NCBI GenBank assembly: GCA_023614405.1
Contig: JAJUPC010000041.1
Coordinates: 868,001 to 932,000, forward strand
Length of the DNA stretch: 64,000 nucleotides
Direction: 5' to 3'
From: Avena insularis
Lineage: Eukaryota; Streptophyta; Magnoliopsida; Poales; Poaceae
Part shown: positions 24,185 to 35,413 of the stretch, piece after piece
How the letters are laid out: every line of letters starts with the position of its first letter
Numbering within the stretch: position 1 is the first letter of the stretch
Position numbers and translations under genes: made by a program
The notes under the pieces: generated by a model
The model's database searches: none
Told to the model about the DNA's origin: nothing
Seen by the model: only the letters and a program-made list of their open reading frames with translations

Positions 24185-24938
24185 TGTCAACACCCAGATT
24201 TTTAATCCCAGAGGCCTGTTATTCCATACATCGCAATCCTAGGATTACCATTTTTGTGAGACATAACAGATTGGATGTCACAGTACATCATCCATTAAAA
24301 ACCATAATAAGGTCTTACAAATAAAGGATCTCATGATCCAGTCTTAATACAAAGAAGCAGCGGAATAATAAGCGTAGTAGTGAGCTCCATCTTCAGGGTC
24401 ACAGGCAATGCTGACGATGGGAGATAATCCTAGTTGTCGTAGACCTCCTGCTATCCATCATCCTGGTAGTCCTCCTCATAGTATGGCCACGAGAATATCC
24501 AAGGACAAAGCCATGAGTACTATTTAAGTTCTTGCAAATTATCACTAACAAGTAAGGTAGTTCTAGTAGGAATCCTAAGCTCTAAGTTTATTTGTAAAAA
24601 GCTAGATATATCTAAACTGAGTTTAGAAGTAAACAAAACTAAGTTAATGTTCTAGATCACTTAAGTGGGAGCCTAGTTTTCATATTCACAACCCCGTTGT
24701 GGTCAAGTCAAAATCATAGTTCACTTCACATGTCATTTTGAAAAAAACATCTGACAACGGAATAGTATGGCTACTCCAACTGTCCATGGCCACGGACGCG
24801 GCTATTCGAATAGTTCTGCAGAGGTGGTACACTGTCACCACAAAATTCGATACATCCATCAGGGATAACCCTGAATCATCATACTTAGTATGCGGATAAT
24901 CAATCATAACCATTCAATTACACACTCTAGTATAGGCA
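24185..24938 (-). repeat. Right LTR (5' LTR) of Tekay element, first piece
   Basis: It begins TGTCAACACCC and matches the left LTR from 14598 onward. It is interrupted at 24938 by the Athila element; the rest resumes at 35419. Confidence 0.93.
24934..24938. repeat. Target site duplication AGGCA (left)
   Basis: AGGCA is repeated at 35414-35418 around the Athila element. The uninterrupted left LTR has the closely related TATGCACCTCCCC at the same place, which confirms the empty site. Confidence 0.95.
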
Positions 24939-26432
24939 TGATACGTCCATTTTGCATCACTATTCTATATCATAATTCAATGTTATTCATTGATATATTT
25001 CATATTAAGGGATGATACTTATGTTATTTCATCTGTTTTTGCATGGTTGATAACTTTTGGAGCATGGACCGCTGTAGTCAGGATTCTGATGGAAAAGGTG
25101 CTGTTTGGAGGCAAAATTCGTGAAGTTTAGAAAATCCGGGAAAATACATGGAAGATCCTATTTTTCCAGAAGACGAAGGAAGCCAGAAGGGGAGGCAGAG
25201 ATGGGCCACAGGGGGCCCACACCACCCCTAGCGCGGGCCAGCCTAGGCCGCGCCACCATGTGGTGTGGCCGCCCTGGTCCACCCCTGGCTCTCCCCTCTA
25301 GCGTATATTATCCTCCCGAAACCCTAAGACTCAGGGAGCGACCACATAAAGATTCCACCGCCTCTGCGGGGCAGAAAACACGGAGAGAGAAAGATCTCTC
25401 CTACAGACAGAATTCTGCCCGGGGAATTTCTTCCCGGAGAGGGGAGATCTTTGCCATCAACACCACCATCAAGCTGGACTTCATCAGGATCATCATCACG
25501 ATCATCACCCTCATCACCATCTCCATATTGCTGTAACAATTGGGTTGAATCTTGCATAGTTCTTAGGGGAAACTCTCCTGGTGTTGATTACTCTTTGTAG
25601 TCGATGCTATTGAGTGAACCATTGAATTATTGTTTATGTTCAGACTGTTATACATCATTATTCCATCTCTGCTCATGATACATATGATGTCTTGTGAGTA
25701 GTTCGGTTTGTTCTTGAGGACATGGGAGAAGTCATGTTGTTAGTAGTGGAATTGTGTTGAGAAATATTCAATAGTTTCATATTTAAGTTGTGGTCTACTT
25801 CTTCTAGTGGTGTCATGTGAACATCGACTACATGACACTTCACCTATATGGTCCTAGGGGAATGCATTGTGTATTTGGCTACTAATTGTAGGGGTTGCCG
25901 GAGTTACATTAACCTAAACCCCCGTTAGGAAACCGTTGCACAAGGGACGTCAGGGTCTTAGAGTTTAAAGTTGTGGTTAGGTTTCTACCTTAATTACTTT
26001 GTTGTGCTTACGGATGTTTGCAAGGGGTATAATCAAAAGTATGTATTGGTCCTAGGAAGGTCGGTGCATTAGCACAGGTTCACCCACACAACACTTAGAA
26101 AGCTAAAGAAGATTGATCAACTATATGAAGCGAAAGCACTTGACAGAATTCTCGTGTGTCCTCGAGAACGTTTGGTCATCTTAAGTAATACAACCGGCTT
26201 GTCCTTTGATGAATAAAGGATTGGGCCACTTGCTGCATTTATTCTTATTGTCTTTTATTTACTCGTACTTTATTTACTTGCATTATCAAAAACCCCTAAA
26301 AATCAGTTTGCTAAGTATTTGCAGAGAATTCCTGATCCATACCACTAGCCAGAACCTTCTGCTCCTCGTTGGGTTCGACACTCTTACTTATTGAAAATAT
26401 TGCGATACACCCCCTATACTTGTGGGTCATCA
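24939..26432 (+). repeat. 5' LTR of Athila element
   Basis: 1494 bp, TGATACGTCC to GTGGGTCATCA. It has a GC-rich inverted-symmetric part near 25200-25290 and an ATC-rich microsatellite near 25480-25520. ORFs in it are repeat shadows. Confidence 0.95.
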
Positions 26433-26443
26433 AGACTATTTTC

Positions 26444-26461
26444 TGGCGTCGTAGCCGAGGA
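26444..26461 (+). promoter_or_regulatory. Primer binding site, tRNA-Asp type (diverged)
   Basis: TGGCGTCGTAGCCGAGGA matches the complement of tRNA-Asp (TGGCGCCGTTGCCGGGGA) at 15 of 18 positions and lies 11 bp inside the LTR. Athila elements use this primer. Confidence 0.8.
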
Positions 26462-26546
26462 GTGAAGCGCTATTGGAGAGTGGAACTGGTAAAGGAAACT
26501 TCTACTGTGATTATTGTTTACTTCTGTTAGTTGCTTTGTTTTCAAT

Positions 26547-27995
26547 ATGGATAATTCACTTAGTTTCTTATTTCGTAATGCTACTACCACTGCTAAGGTA
26601 GTAGATGAACCACCACCTGCTGAGAATGATACTTTTAAAATAGCTACAAGAATTATTGATCGTGTTATGGATAACTACTATGTTGGGGATGGAACTGTCC
26701 ATCCCGGTGATCATTTACTCTTTATACACGAATTATGCGGGTTGTTCAAGTGTGCAGGTATTACTACAGATCAAGTCAAGAAGAAGTTGTTCTCATTGTT
26801 GCTGAAAGGAAGAGATGAGGAATGGTATAAGATGCTGAAGAATGGTCAAGCTCTTGAATGGGAGGAAATAGTACCTCTCTTTTATTCAAAGTTTTATCCT
26901 CCTAGTGAGATTCATAAAGATCAGAATCAAATATACAACTTTTGGCCTCTTGATGGAGAGAGTACAGCTCAAGCTTGGGGGAGATTGAAGTTACTAATGC
27001 TCAAATGTCCCATTCATGAGATCCCCAACAATATTATTTTCAATAACTTTTATGCAAGGCTTTCTCTTCATGATAAGGATTTATTGGATGCTTCTTGTGC
27101 TGGATCATTCACTCGCATGGAAGATGAAGCTAAATGGGATCTTCTGGACCGTATTCAAGACAATGCTGAAGCATGGGAGAATGACGAAGGTAGAAAGTTA
27201 GGTATAAATTATGATTATGAATGCATTGAATCTTTTATGGGAACTGATGAATTTCAAAATATTAGTAATGCTTATGGTCTTGATTTACAAGTTATTACAA
27301 ATTGCTTTAAGGCTTTTGCTTCTTATATTGAAATTCCAAAAAAGGGATGGAGCAAGTACCATGCTCCTTATAAAGATATTGTTGACTGTGTTCCTGTTGG
27401 TAGTACTGAGTTTTACACTGTTGATCACATCTTACCTGAACCTTATATCGAGAGAATATCCTTCCCGGATAAGGTAAAGGATCATCCTATGATAACTAGT
27501 GTAATCACTAAAAGTGCAAAGAGAACTGTAAAACCTGATGAACAAATAAACATTGAACTTGTTGTAGCAATTGTGAAAGACCTTTTCACTAAAAGTATAG
27601 AAGATGGACACATAGTCTTTTGTGAGGATGCTTCTAATTTTGTCTCACATCCTAATAAAGCTAAAAAGGATAGTGTCCCTGTGCTTTCTATTAGAATTGG
27701 TGATCATTGCTATTATGGTTTATGTGATATTGGTGCAAGTTCAAGTGCTATTCCTTATGAGCTTTATAAAGAAATTATGCATGAGATTAGTCCCTGCGAG
27801 TTGGAAGAGATTGATGTGGTTATTCACCTTGCTAATAGAGAGACCATCTCTCCAATCGGTATTGTGCGGGATGTAGAAGTTCTTTGGGGTAAGATTAAAT
27901 ATCCTGCTGATTTTCTAGTACTTGGTACAGCTGCTAGTAAAACTTATCTCGTCATTTTTGGTAGACCTTTCTTGAGTACTTGTGGAGCTTTATAG
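26547..27995 (+). pseudogene. gag: Athila gag and protease
   Basis: A frame of over 480 codons stays open from the Met at 26547 (MDNSLSFLF), the likely start; the frame itself is open from 26514. A gag domain lies at about residues 60-240 (GRDEEWYKML, WEEIVPLFYSKFYPP, AQAWGRLKLLMLKCP). The protease follows with the catalytic CDIGASSSAIP near 27725 and GRPFLSTCGAL at the end. A one-base shift near 27990 puts a stop right after the protease, and the polyprotein continues in frame 2. I see no CCHC knuckle. The gag-protease part itself looks intact. Confidence 0.9.
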
Positions 27996-29865
27996 ATTGC
28001 AAAAGGGAGAAAATCTTGACTAAGTTTGATGGGGAATCTTATGAGTTTAATTTTTCGAAATTTACTAAAGAACCTTGTGAAAATGAAACCCATAATGAGG
28101 ATATTAAAGTTGAACAACTTGCCTCTATTTCTCTTCCTCCTAACAATGCTTTGCAGCAATTTATGGAAGACCACGAAAGTGAGATCTTCATGGAAGAAAG
28201 AAATGAGATTGACGAGATTCTCCATCGTCAACCTAAGATGCGTAAGCACAACTTGCCTGTAGCAGACCTAGGTACCACATTGCTGCCTAAAAAGGGTCCG
28301 GTCTTCGATCTAAAACCTCTCCCGGATGATCTTAAATATGCTTACATTGATAACAATAAGATATATCCTGTTATTATTAGCTCTAAACTTTCAGGGAAGG
28401 AAGAAGAAAGGTTATTGGAGGTTTTGAAGAAACACTGAGGGGCTATGGGTTATACTCTGGATGATTTAAAAGATATTTATCCTACTATATGTTAGCATGC
28501 TATCAATATAGAACCAGATGCAAAGCCAATAGTAGAGCACCAACGGCGTCTGAATCCTAAGATGAAAGAAGTGGTAAGAAATGAGGTATTGAAACTCCTT
28601 GATGCTGGTATTATTTACCCTATTGCTGATAGTGAATGGGTTAGTCCTGTTCATTGTGTTCCTAAGAAAGGAGGAATTACCGTTGTTCCTAATGATAATG
28701 ACAAGCTTATTCGCCAAAGAATAGTAGTAGGCTATAGAATGTGCATTCATTTCAGGAAAGTTAACAAAGTTACTAAGAAAGATCATTACCCACTTCCTTT
28801 TACCGATCAAATGTTAGAAAGGTTGTCTAAAAAGACCCATTTTTGTTTTCTTGATGGATATTCTGGTTTCTCTCAAATTGCTGTTAAACAACAAGATCAA
28901 GAAAAAACTACTTTTACATGCCCTTACGGAACCTATGCTTATAGACGTATGCCTTTTGGTTTATGTAATGCTCCTGCTACTTTTCAAAGATGCATGCCTG
29001 CTATCTTTCATGGTTTTTGTGAGGAAATTGTGGAAGTGTTCATGGATGACTTCTCCGTCTATGGAACTTCTTTTGATAATTTTCTGCACAACCTTGATAA
29101 AGTTTTGCAGAGGTGTGAAGAAACTAATCTTGTTCTTAATTGGGAGAAATGACACTTCATGGTTAATGAAGGGATTGTCCTTAGGCATAAGGTTTCCGAA
29201 AGAGGCATAGAAGTGGATAGATTAAAGTTGAGGCAATTGAGAAAATGCCCTGCCCAAGAGACATCAAAGGTATTCGTAGTATCCTTGGTCATGCTGGTTT
29301 CTATAAAAGGTTTATTAAAGATTTCTCTAAGATATCAAAACCCCTCACTAATCTTCTTCAAAAAGATGTAGCCTTTGTTTTTGATGATGATTGTAAGGAA
29401 GCTTTTGAAACTCTTAAGAAAGCTTTAACTACAGCTCCTATCATTCAACCACCTGATTTGAGTTTACATTTTGAAATAATGTGTGATGCTAGTGATTTTG
29501 CTATAGGTGCTATCCTTGGGCAACGAATAGATAAAAAGTGAAATGTTATTCATTATGCTAGTAAAACTCTTGACGCTGCTAAAAGGAATTATGCTACTAC
29601 TGAAAAAGAATTCCTGGCTATTGTTTTTGCTTGTGATAAGTTTAGACCTTATATTGTAGACTCAAAATTCACCATTCATACTGATCATGCTGCTATTAAG
29701 TATCTTATGACGAAGAAGGATGCTAAGCCTAGGCTTTTACAAGAGTTTGATCTACATATTATAGATAGGAAAGGTGCTAAAAATCCTGTTGCTAATAATT
29801 TATCTCGGTTGGAAAATATCTCTTTTGATCCTATGCCTGTTAATGATAGTTTCCCGAATCAATAG
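27996..29865 (+). pseudogene. pol: Athila linker, RT and RNase H
   Basis: Frame 2 resumes at about 27995 (DCKREKILTKFDGESYEF). It passes stops at 28436-28438 and about 28492 and enters RT (SEWVSPVHCVPKKGG near 28634; FMDDFSVYG near 29040, active site intact). A TGA at 29150-29152 replaces the Cys of the usual CHFMV word. A frameshift near 29240 leads to frame 1 with SILGHAGFYKRFIKDFS and RNase H (FEIMCDASDFAIGAILGQ; FTIHTDHAAIKYL). Stops occur at 29539-29541 and 29863-29865. Confidence 0.9.
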
Positions 29866-31240
29866 TTGGCAGCAATATGGGTAAGCTCGCGAGGGATCCC
29901 TTGGTATGTTGACTATGCTAACTTTATTGTCTCCAAGTATTTGCCTCCAACTTTCACAGCTCAACAAAGAAGGAAGTTCTTTTACGATTTGAGGTATTAT
30001 TTTTGGGATGACCCACATTTATATAAAGGAGTGGATGGTATTGTGCGAAGATGTGTTCCAGAATATGATCAAAAGGAGATATTGCGGAAATGTCATGGTA
30101 GTGTCTATGGAGGGCATCATACGGGAGATAGAACTGTGCAAAAGGTGCTACAATCAGGTTTCTACTGGACTACCCTTTTTAAAGATGCAAGAAAATTTGT
30201 TTTATCTTGTGATGAGTGTCAGCCCGTTGGTAATATTTCTAGACGCAATGAAATGCCTATGAACTACTCTCTAGTTATTGAACCCTTTGATTGCTGGGGA
30301 TTTGACTTTATGGGTCCTTTTCCTCCCTCGAAAGGTTATACTCATATTCTGGTTGCCGTCAATTATGTTACTAAGTGGGTAGAAGCCATACCTATGAAGA
30401 GTGCTGACAGGGAGACCTCTTTAAAAATGCTTAAGGATGTTATCTTTCCTAGGTTTGGAGTGCCTAGGTATCTCATGACCGATGGAGGTTCTCATTTCAT
30501 TCATGGTGGTTTTAGAAAGACCCTTGCTAAATATGATGTTAATCATAGAATCGCCTCAGCTTATCACCCCCAAACTAGTGGGCAAGTAGAGTTATCAAAT
30601 AGAGAAATTAAATCCATCTTGCAAAAGACTGTTAATAGATCTAGAAAAAACTGGGCTAAAAAGTTGAGCGATGCTTTATGGGCTTATAGGACTGCCTATA
30701 AAAACCCTATGGGGATGTCTCCTTATAAAATGGTTTATGGGAAAGCTTGTCACTTACCTTTAGAATTAGAAAACAAAGCTTATTGGGCAGTTAAAGAACT
30801 CAATAGAGATTGTAAGCTTGCTGGTGAAAAAAGATTATTTGACTTAATATATTTAGATGAATGGAGGAGTTAAGCATATGAGAATGCTAGGCTCTTTAAG
30901 GAAAAATTTAAAATATGGCATGACAAGCGAATACTTAAGAGAGAATTCCATGTTGGTGAGAAAGTTCTATTGTATAGGTCTCGTCTCATATTTTTTGCAG
31001 GAAAACTACTGTCAAAATGGGAAGGACCTTTCATTTTTGAAGAAGTGTACCGTTCAGGAGCGATAAAAACTTCCTCTTTAAAAGACAACACTACACAAGT
31101 GGTGAATGGGCAATGACTCAAGCACTATATTGCTGGAGATTCTTACAATGAAGATGTTGATGCTTTTCAAGTTATAACCTCGGAAAAATTTATCAAAGAC
31201 CAAATTCAGAGACCTGCAGAGTCTGTTTTCGAATATGTAA
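29866..31240 (+). pseudogene. int: Athila integrase
   Basis: Frame 1 has the zinc-binding region (HGSVYGGHHTGDRTVQK, then LSCDECQ near 30210). The DDE core follows: WGFDFMGPFPPSKGY near 30300, YLMTDGGSHF near 30475, SGQVELSNRE near 30580 with Glu. A TAA at 30871-30873 cuts off the C-terminal domain, which continues in frame (ARLFKEKFKIWHDKRI, LLSKWEGPFIFEEVY). A further stop lies near 31114-31116. The 335-codon N-terminal and core part is uninterrupted. Confidence 0.9.
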
Positions 31241-31568
31241 CAGTTCTAGTAAGAAAAGTTCCACGAAAGATCTGTCTAGTTATATTTTTGCAGTTTTTAG
31301 CCAACAAGGAAAGCTACGAAGCGAAAGAGGGTCGGAAACGGAGCTAGAATGGATCACACCACCCTGTGGCGCGGGCCCACCCCTGGTTGTGCCACCAGGT
31401 GGTGTGGCCACCTCGGACTCCGTCTCCGACCCGGTTTCTCCCAGTACCTTCCTTTTGTTGTAAAACTTCATAATATATAATCCCCCGAGGTTCGTATATC
31501 GTATTCGCGTCGTGTTTTTGTTTCGATCTGTCTCTGCCAGGAACTATTCTTGAAAGTTTAGAAGAACA

Positions 31569-31912
31569 ATGGTGTCCACCAAGGATAAAGGAAAGGAGCC
31601 TATGGAGGAAGATCTCCAAGCGCCAAGAATCCTTTCCATACCATTATCGATGAGCATCAATACTAGAATATGCCTAAGGAGAAATTACCCTCCAATTGGG
31701 ATTTGCCTCATTCTAGCCATGCAAGAAAAGAAGACTTCAAGGAGGAAGAGTGGGGAGAGAATCACAATAGCTGGAATTCGCAACCCGACATAATCATGAG
31801 CCGCATTGAGCAAAACTCGCAACTTATTCATAATCTCACCTTTGAGATTGAGGACTTGGGAAAACTGATCAAAGAGCTCATCGAGAGGATACCACCACCA
31901 CCGAAGGAGTAA
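31569..31912 (+). other. Small ORF region downstream of Athila integrase
   Basis: Two overlapping frames (31569-31793 and 31670-31912) seem to be one short protein split by a frameshift. It begins MVSTKDKGKEPMEEDLQAP and ends in a charged helix (TFEIEDLGKLIKELIERIPP). It sits where Athila elements may carry an extra ORF. I see no signal peptide or membrane segment, so it is not an envelope-like gene. Function unknown. Confidence 0.45.
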
Positions 31913-31948
31913 TTCGTCATTAGGTTTGGCATCCCCTTGGTTTGTTCC

Positions 31949-31963
31949 AAGCTTGGGGGAGTG
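31949..31963 (+). promoter_or_regulatory. Internal polypurine-tract-like site
   Basis: AAGCTTGGGGGAGTG nearly duplicates the true polypurine tract at 33885-33899 but lies about 1.95 kb upstream of the LTR. It could act as a second plus-strand primer or mark an older LTR edge. Confidence 0.5.
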
Positions 31964-33884
31964 TCGCGGTATCACATCACTATCTTCTATCTTTTTACCT
32001 TTTTAGTAGAGTCATATCATGAATAGAGAAGTTATCATATAGAATTGTTTGGATTATGGAAGTGTCCCCTCTCTCGTTAGATATGTATCCCTTGGTGTGA
32101 GTAGCCATTATGGATTATTAATGAGAAGTTCTATCATTTACTCTTTTGCATATCTTATATTTGTTTTCAATTGATAGTTATATGATTGATCTTGTTGTTA
32201 GTATTGGTATCACTTTGGGATCATTGAGTTAATTTAGTTGGTTTTCGCAAACCTGGCTCGGTCAGTAGCAACACTACTTTTGAGAATTGAATGAAAAAGA
32301 TAAAAGTACCCTTAAAGAAATATAATTTCATCATCTTTCTTTCTTTATTTGCTCATAAGTTTAGTATTCTCTAGTTAAGATCTTTTGTGCTTTCAAGGAA
32401 GATTGCAAGTTTTTTTTATCACTTGTATGTTTGTTTGCTTCCTTCAACTCTTATATTTGCTACCCAGCCTTGCTAGCCAAAAACCTGTATTGAGAGGGAA
32501 TTCTTCTTGTGCATCCATTCCTTAAACCAAAACCTATGCCATTTGTGTCCACCATACCTACCTATTAGCACTATTGCTATTTCAAGTAAAATCTTGTTTT
32601 TATCTACCTTCCAAATTAAACTTGTTATGTGAAAATTAGTGATTAAAGATCTCACGAACTTGATGGCACACTTTACTTTCTTGCATTTAATAAACTTGAA
32701 CCATTGTGCCCATCTATGTTGCGTATATGCTTGCGCTTTGTAAGTTGTGAATTAGCAGAACCATGCTATCATGGGGAACACGTTCAACATTGCACTGGTA
32801 CTTTGTACCTAGTTGATATCATGCCCTTTAGTCTATGGATGTCGTCGGTGTGAAATGAAAAGGGAGCTTGTAAGTCCATGGAGTTATGCATGTGTGTTAG
32901 AGAAACGCCTGGGCCGCTGGTCTAATCCATGCTATCATGGTGGAAACCTACAGCGTAACCATAATGAGCATCTATGAAGCATTCTTCTTATAAAAAAAGA
33001 GATAGAGATTGAGAAAAAGAAAAAAAAAGAGATGAGAAAATAAGAAAGAGAGGAAAAACACCATATTCCCATGGTAAATAAGAAGATTGCTGAGAAGTTT
33101 GTTGTCTGCTTGCCTTGTCATTTTGATATGGGGATTCTTCCGTATCATCTGGCAAGGGGTACCCCGTTGGTGGTTCTCCATGATACACATGTGCTTACTA
33201 TGACAAGAACTTACCAGTGACTAAACTTGAGTAGCACGAGGAGCGGCCCTCGTATTCAAGGGACATGAGATTTTCAATTTACAACTTGTCAAGCATATCC
33301 TCGTATTTGATCACTTCAAACCTTAATCACCTAAAGATGCCTATGATAGGGCAATGAGAGCTGAAAGCTAATAAGTATCATAATTTTTGGGAGCTCTTTA
33401 TGAAACTTGAAATCCCTGCTTTCCTCTGCGAAGGGCCTTTCTTTTACTTTTTAGTTGAGTCAGTACACCTATTCCTTTCTATCTCAGCAAGTATTTTGAG
33501 TTGTTGTGTTTCATTCATTCATATGATGATTTATTCAATCATGTTTCTTATGTTCCTTGTTTTGCAAATTGCTCTTATCTTGGTGATTACTACTTTGAAA
33601 GCTATCATTGAAAATCAGTTATTTGTGAACTCCAGCAAATTGTCAACTATTCTTCGACCAAGAGCTAAGTGTGCCATTACCAATTATGATTCACTTTATG
33701 TATCTTTATTGTGTTTCCTTTACTTATTACAAGTTAAGTTATATAATAGTGAGTTGTCTTCTATTATGATATATGTATTGATGAATGTGATGCTTCTTGT
33801 CCATATTCTTTTATCGACTATTCACTCCATAAACCTATGGCCATGTTTATTGAGATTAGTTTCGCTTGGGGAGAAGCAAAGTCT
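31964..33884 (+). other. Athila 3' non-coding region
   Basis: AT-rich, no recognisable domain. It contains a purine-rich A/G tract at about 32993-33058. A hydrophobic 178-codon frame (33400-33936) runs into the LTR. It lacks a signal peptide pattern and Cys pairs, so I treat it as chance. Confidence 0.6.
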
Positions 33885-33899
33885 AAGCTTGGGGGGAGT
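33885..33899 (+). promoter_or_regulatory. Polypurine tract of Athila element
   Basis: AAGCTTGGGGGGAGT directly precedes the 3' LTR start TGATACG at 33900. Confidence 0.9.
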
Positions 33900-35413
33900 T
33901 GATACGTCCATTTTGCATCACTATTCTATATCATAATTCACTGTTATTCATTGATATATTTCATATTAAGGGACGATACTTATGTTATTTCATCTGTTTT
34001 TGCATGGTTGATGACTTTTGGAGCATGGACCGCTGCAGTCAGGATTTTGATGGAAATGGTGTTGTTTGGAGGCAAAATTCACGAAGATCAGAAAATCCAG
34101 GAAAATACATGGAAAATCTTATTTTTCCAGAAGACGAAGGAAGCCAGAAGGGGAGGCTGAGCTGGGCCACAGGGGGCCTACACCACCCCCTGGCGCGGGC
34201 TAGCCTAGGCCGCGCCACCAAGTGGTGTGGCCGCCCTGGTCCACCCATGGCTCTCCCCTCTAGCGTATATTATCCTCCTGAAACCCTAATACTTGGGGAG
34301 CGACCACAGAAAGATTCCGCCGCCTCTGCGGGGCGGAAAACACCAAGAGAGAAAGATCTCTCCGGTAGACAGAGTTCTGCCGGGGGTATTCCTTCCCAGA
34401 GAGGGGAGATCGTCGCAATCAACACCACCATCAAGCTGGACTTCATCGGGATCATCATCATCATCATCACCACCATCATCACCATCAGCACCCTCATCAC
34501 CATCTCCATATTGTTGTAACAATTGGGTTGAATCTGGCATAGTTCTTAGGGGAAACTCTCCCGGTGTTGATTACGCTTTGTAGTTGATGCTATTGAGTGA
34601 ACCATTGAATTATTGTTTTTGTTCAGATTGTTATACATCATTAGTCCATCTCTGATCATGATCCATATGATGTCTTGTGAGTAGTTATTTTGTTCTTGAG
34701 GACATGGGAGAAGTCATGTTGTTAGTAGTGGAATTGTGTTGAGAAAGATTCAATAGTTTGATATTTAAGTTGTGGTGTCCTTCTTCTAGTGGTGTCATGT
34801 GAACGTCGACTACATGACACTTCACCTATATGGGCCTAGGGGAATGCATTGTGTATTTGGCTACTAATCGTAGGGGTTGCCAGAGTGACAGAACCTAAAC
34901 CCCCGTTAGGAAACCATTGCACAAGGGACATCAGGGTCTTAGAGTTTAAAGCTGTGGTGAGGTTTCTAACTTAATTACTTTCTTGTACTTACAGATGTTT
35001 GCAAGGGGTATAATCATAAGTATGTATTAGTCCTAGGAAGGTTGATACATTAGCACAGGTTCACCCACACAACACTTAGCAAGCTAAAGAAGATTGATAA
35101 ACTATATGAAGCGAAAGCACTTAACAAAATTCCTGTTTGGCCTCGAGAACGTTTGGTCATCTTAAGTAATACAACCGGATTGTCCTTTGCTAAATAAAGG
35201 ATTGGGCCACTTGCTGCATTTATTCTTATTGTCTTTTATTTACTCGTACTTTATTTACTTGCATTATCAAAAACCCCTAAAAATCCGTTTGCTAAGTATT
35301 TGCAGAGAATTCCTAGTCCATACCACTAGCCAGCACCTTCTGCTCCTCGTTGGGTTCGACACTCTTACTTATCAAAAATAATGTGATACACTCCCTATAC
35401 TTGTGGGTCATCA
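33900..35413 (+). repeat. 3' LTR of Athila element
   Basis: 1514 bp, about 94% identical to the 5' LTR in the part compared. The ATC microsatellite near 34450-34500 is longer than in the 5' LTR. Confidence 0.95.

Larger units (their letters stand above)
24939..35413 (+). mobile_element. Athila-lineage Ty3/gypsy retrotransposon
   Basis: 10,475 bp with two LTRs, a tRNA-Asp-type PBS, gag-protease, RT-RNase H, integrase, a long 3' region and a polypurine tract. The RT words DGYSGFSQIAVKQQDQEK and YAYRRMPFGLCNAPATFQR and the box FMDDFSVYG are typical of Athila. LTRs differ at about 6% of positions over the first ~345 bp by hand count. It is therefore younger than its Tekay host (about 9%), as the nesting demands. 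Only a few stops and two frameshifts break the coding part. Confidence 0.95.

Noticed and set aside
25324..25557. Asp/Gly-rich minus-strand ORF, also at 34286-34540
   Set aside because: It arises from the ATC microsatellite and GC-rich part of the Athila LTR.
33400..33936. Hydrophobic 178-codon ORF as an envelope-like gene of the Athila element
   Set aside because: It is AT-rich, shows no signal peptide, Cys pattern or fusion-peptide layout, and overlaps the LTR start.
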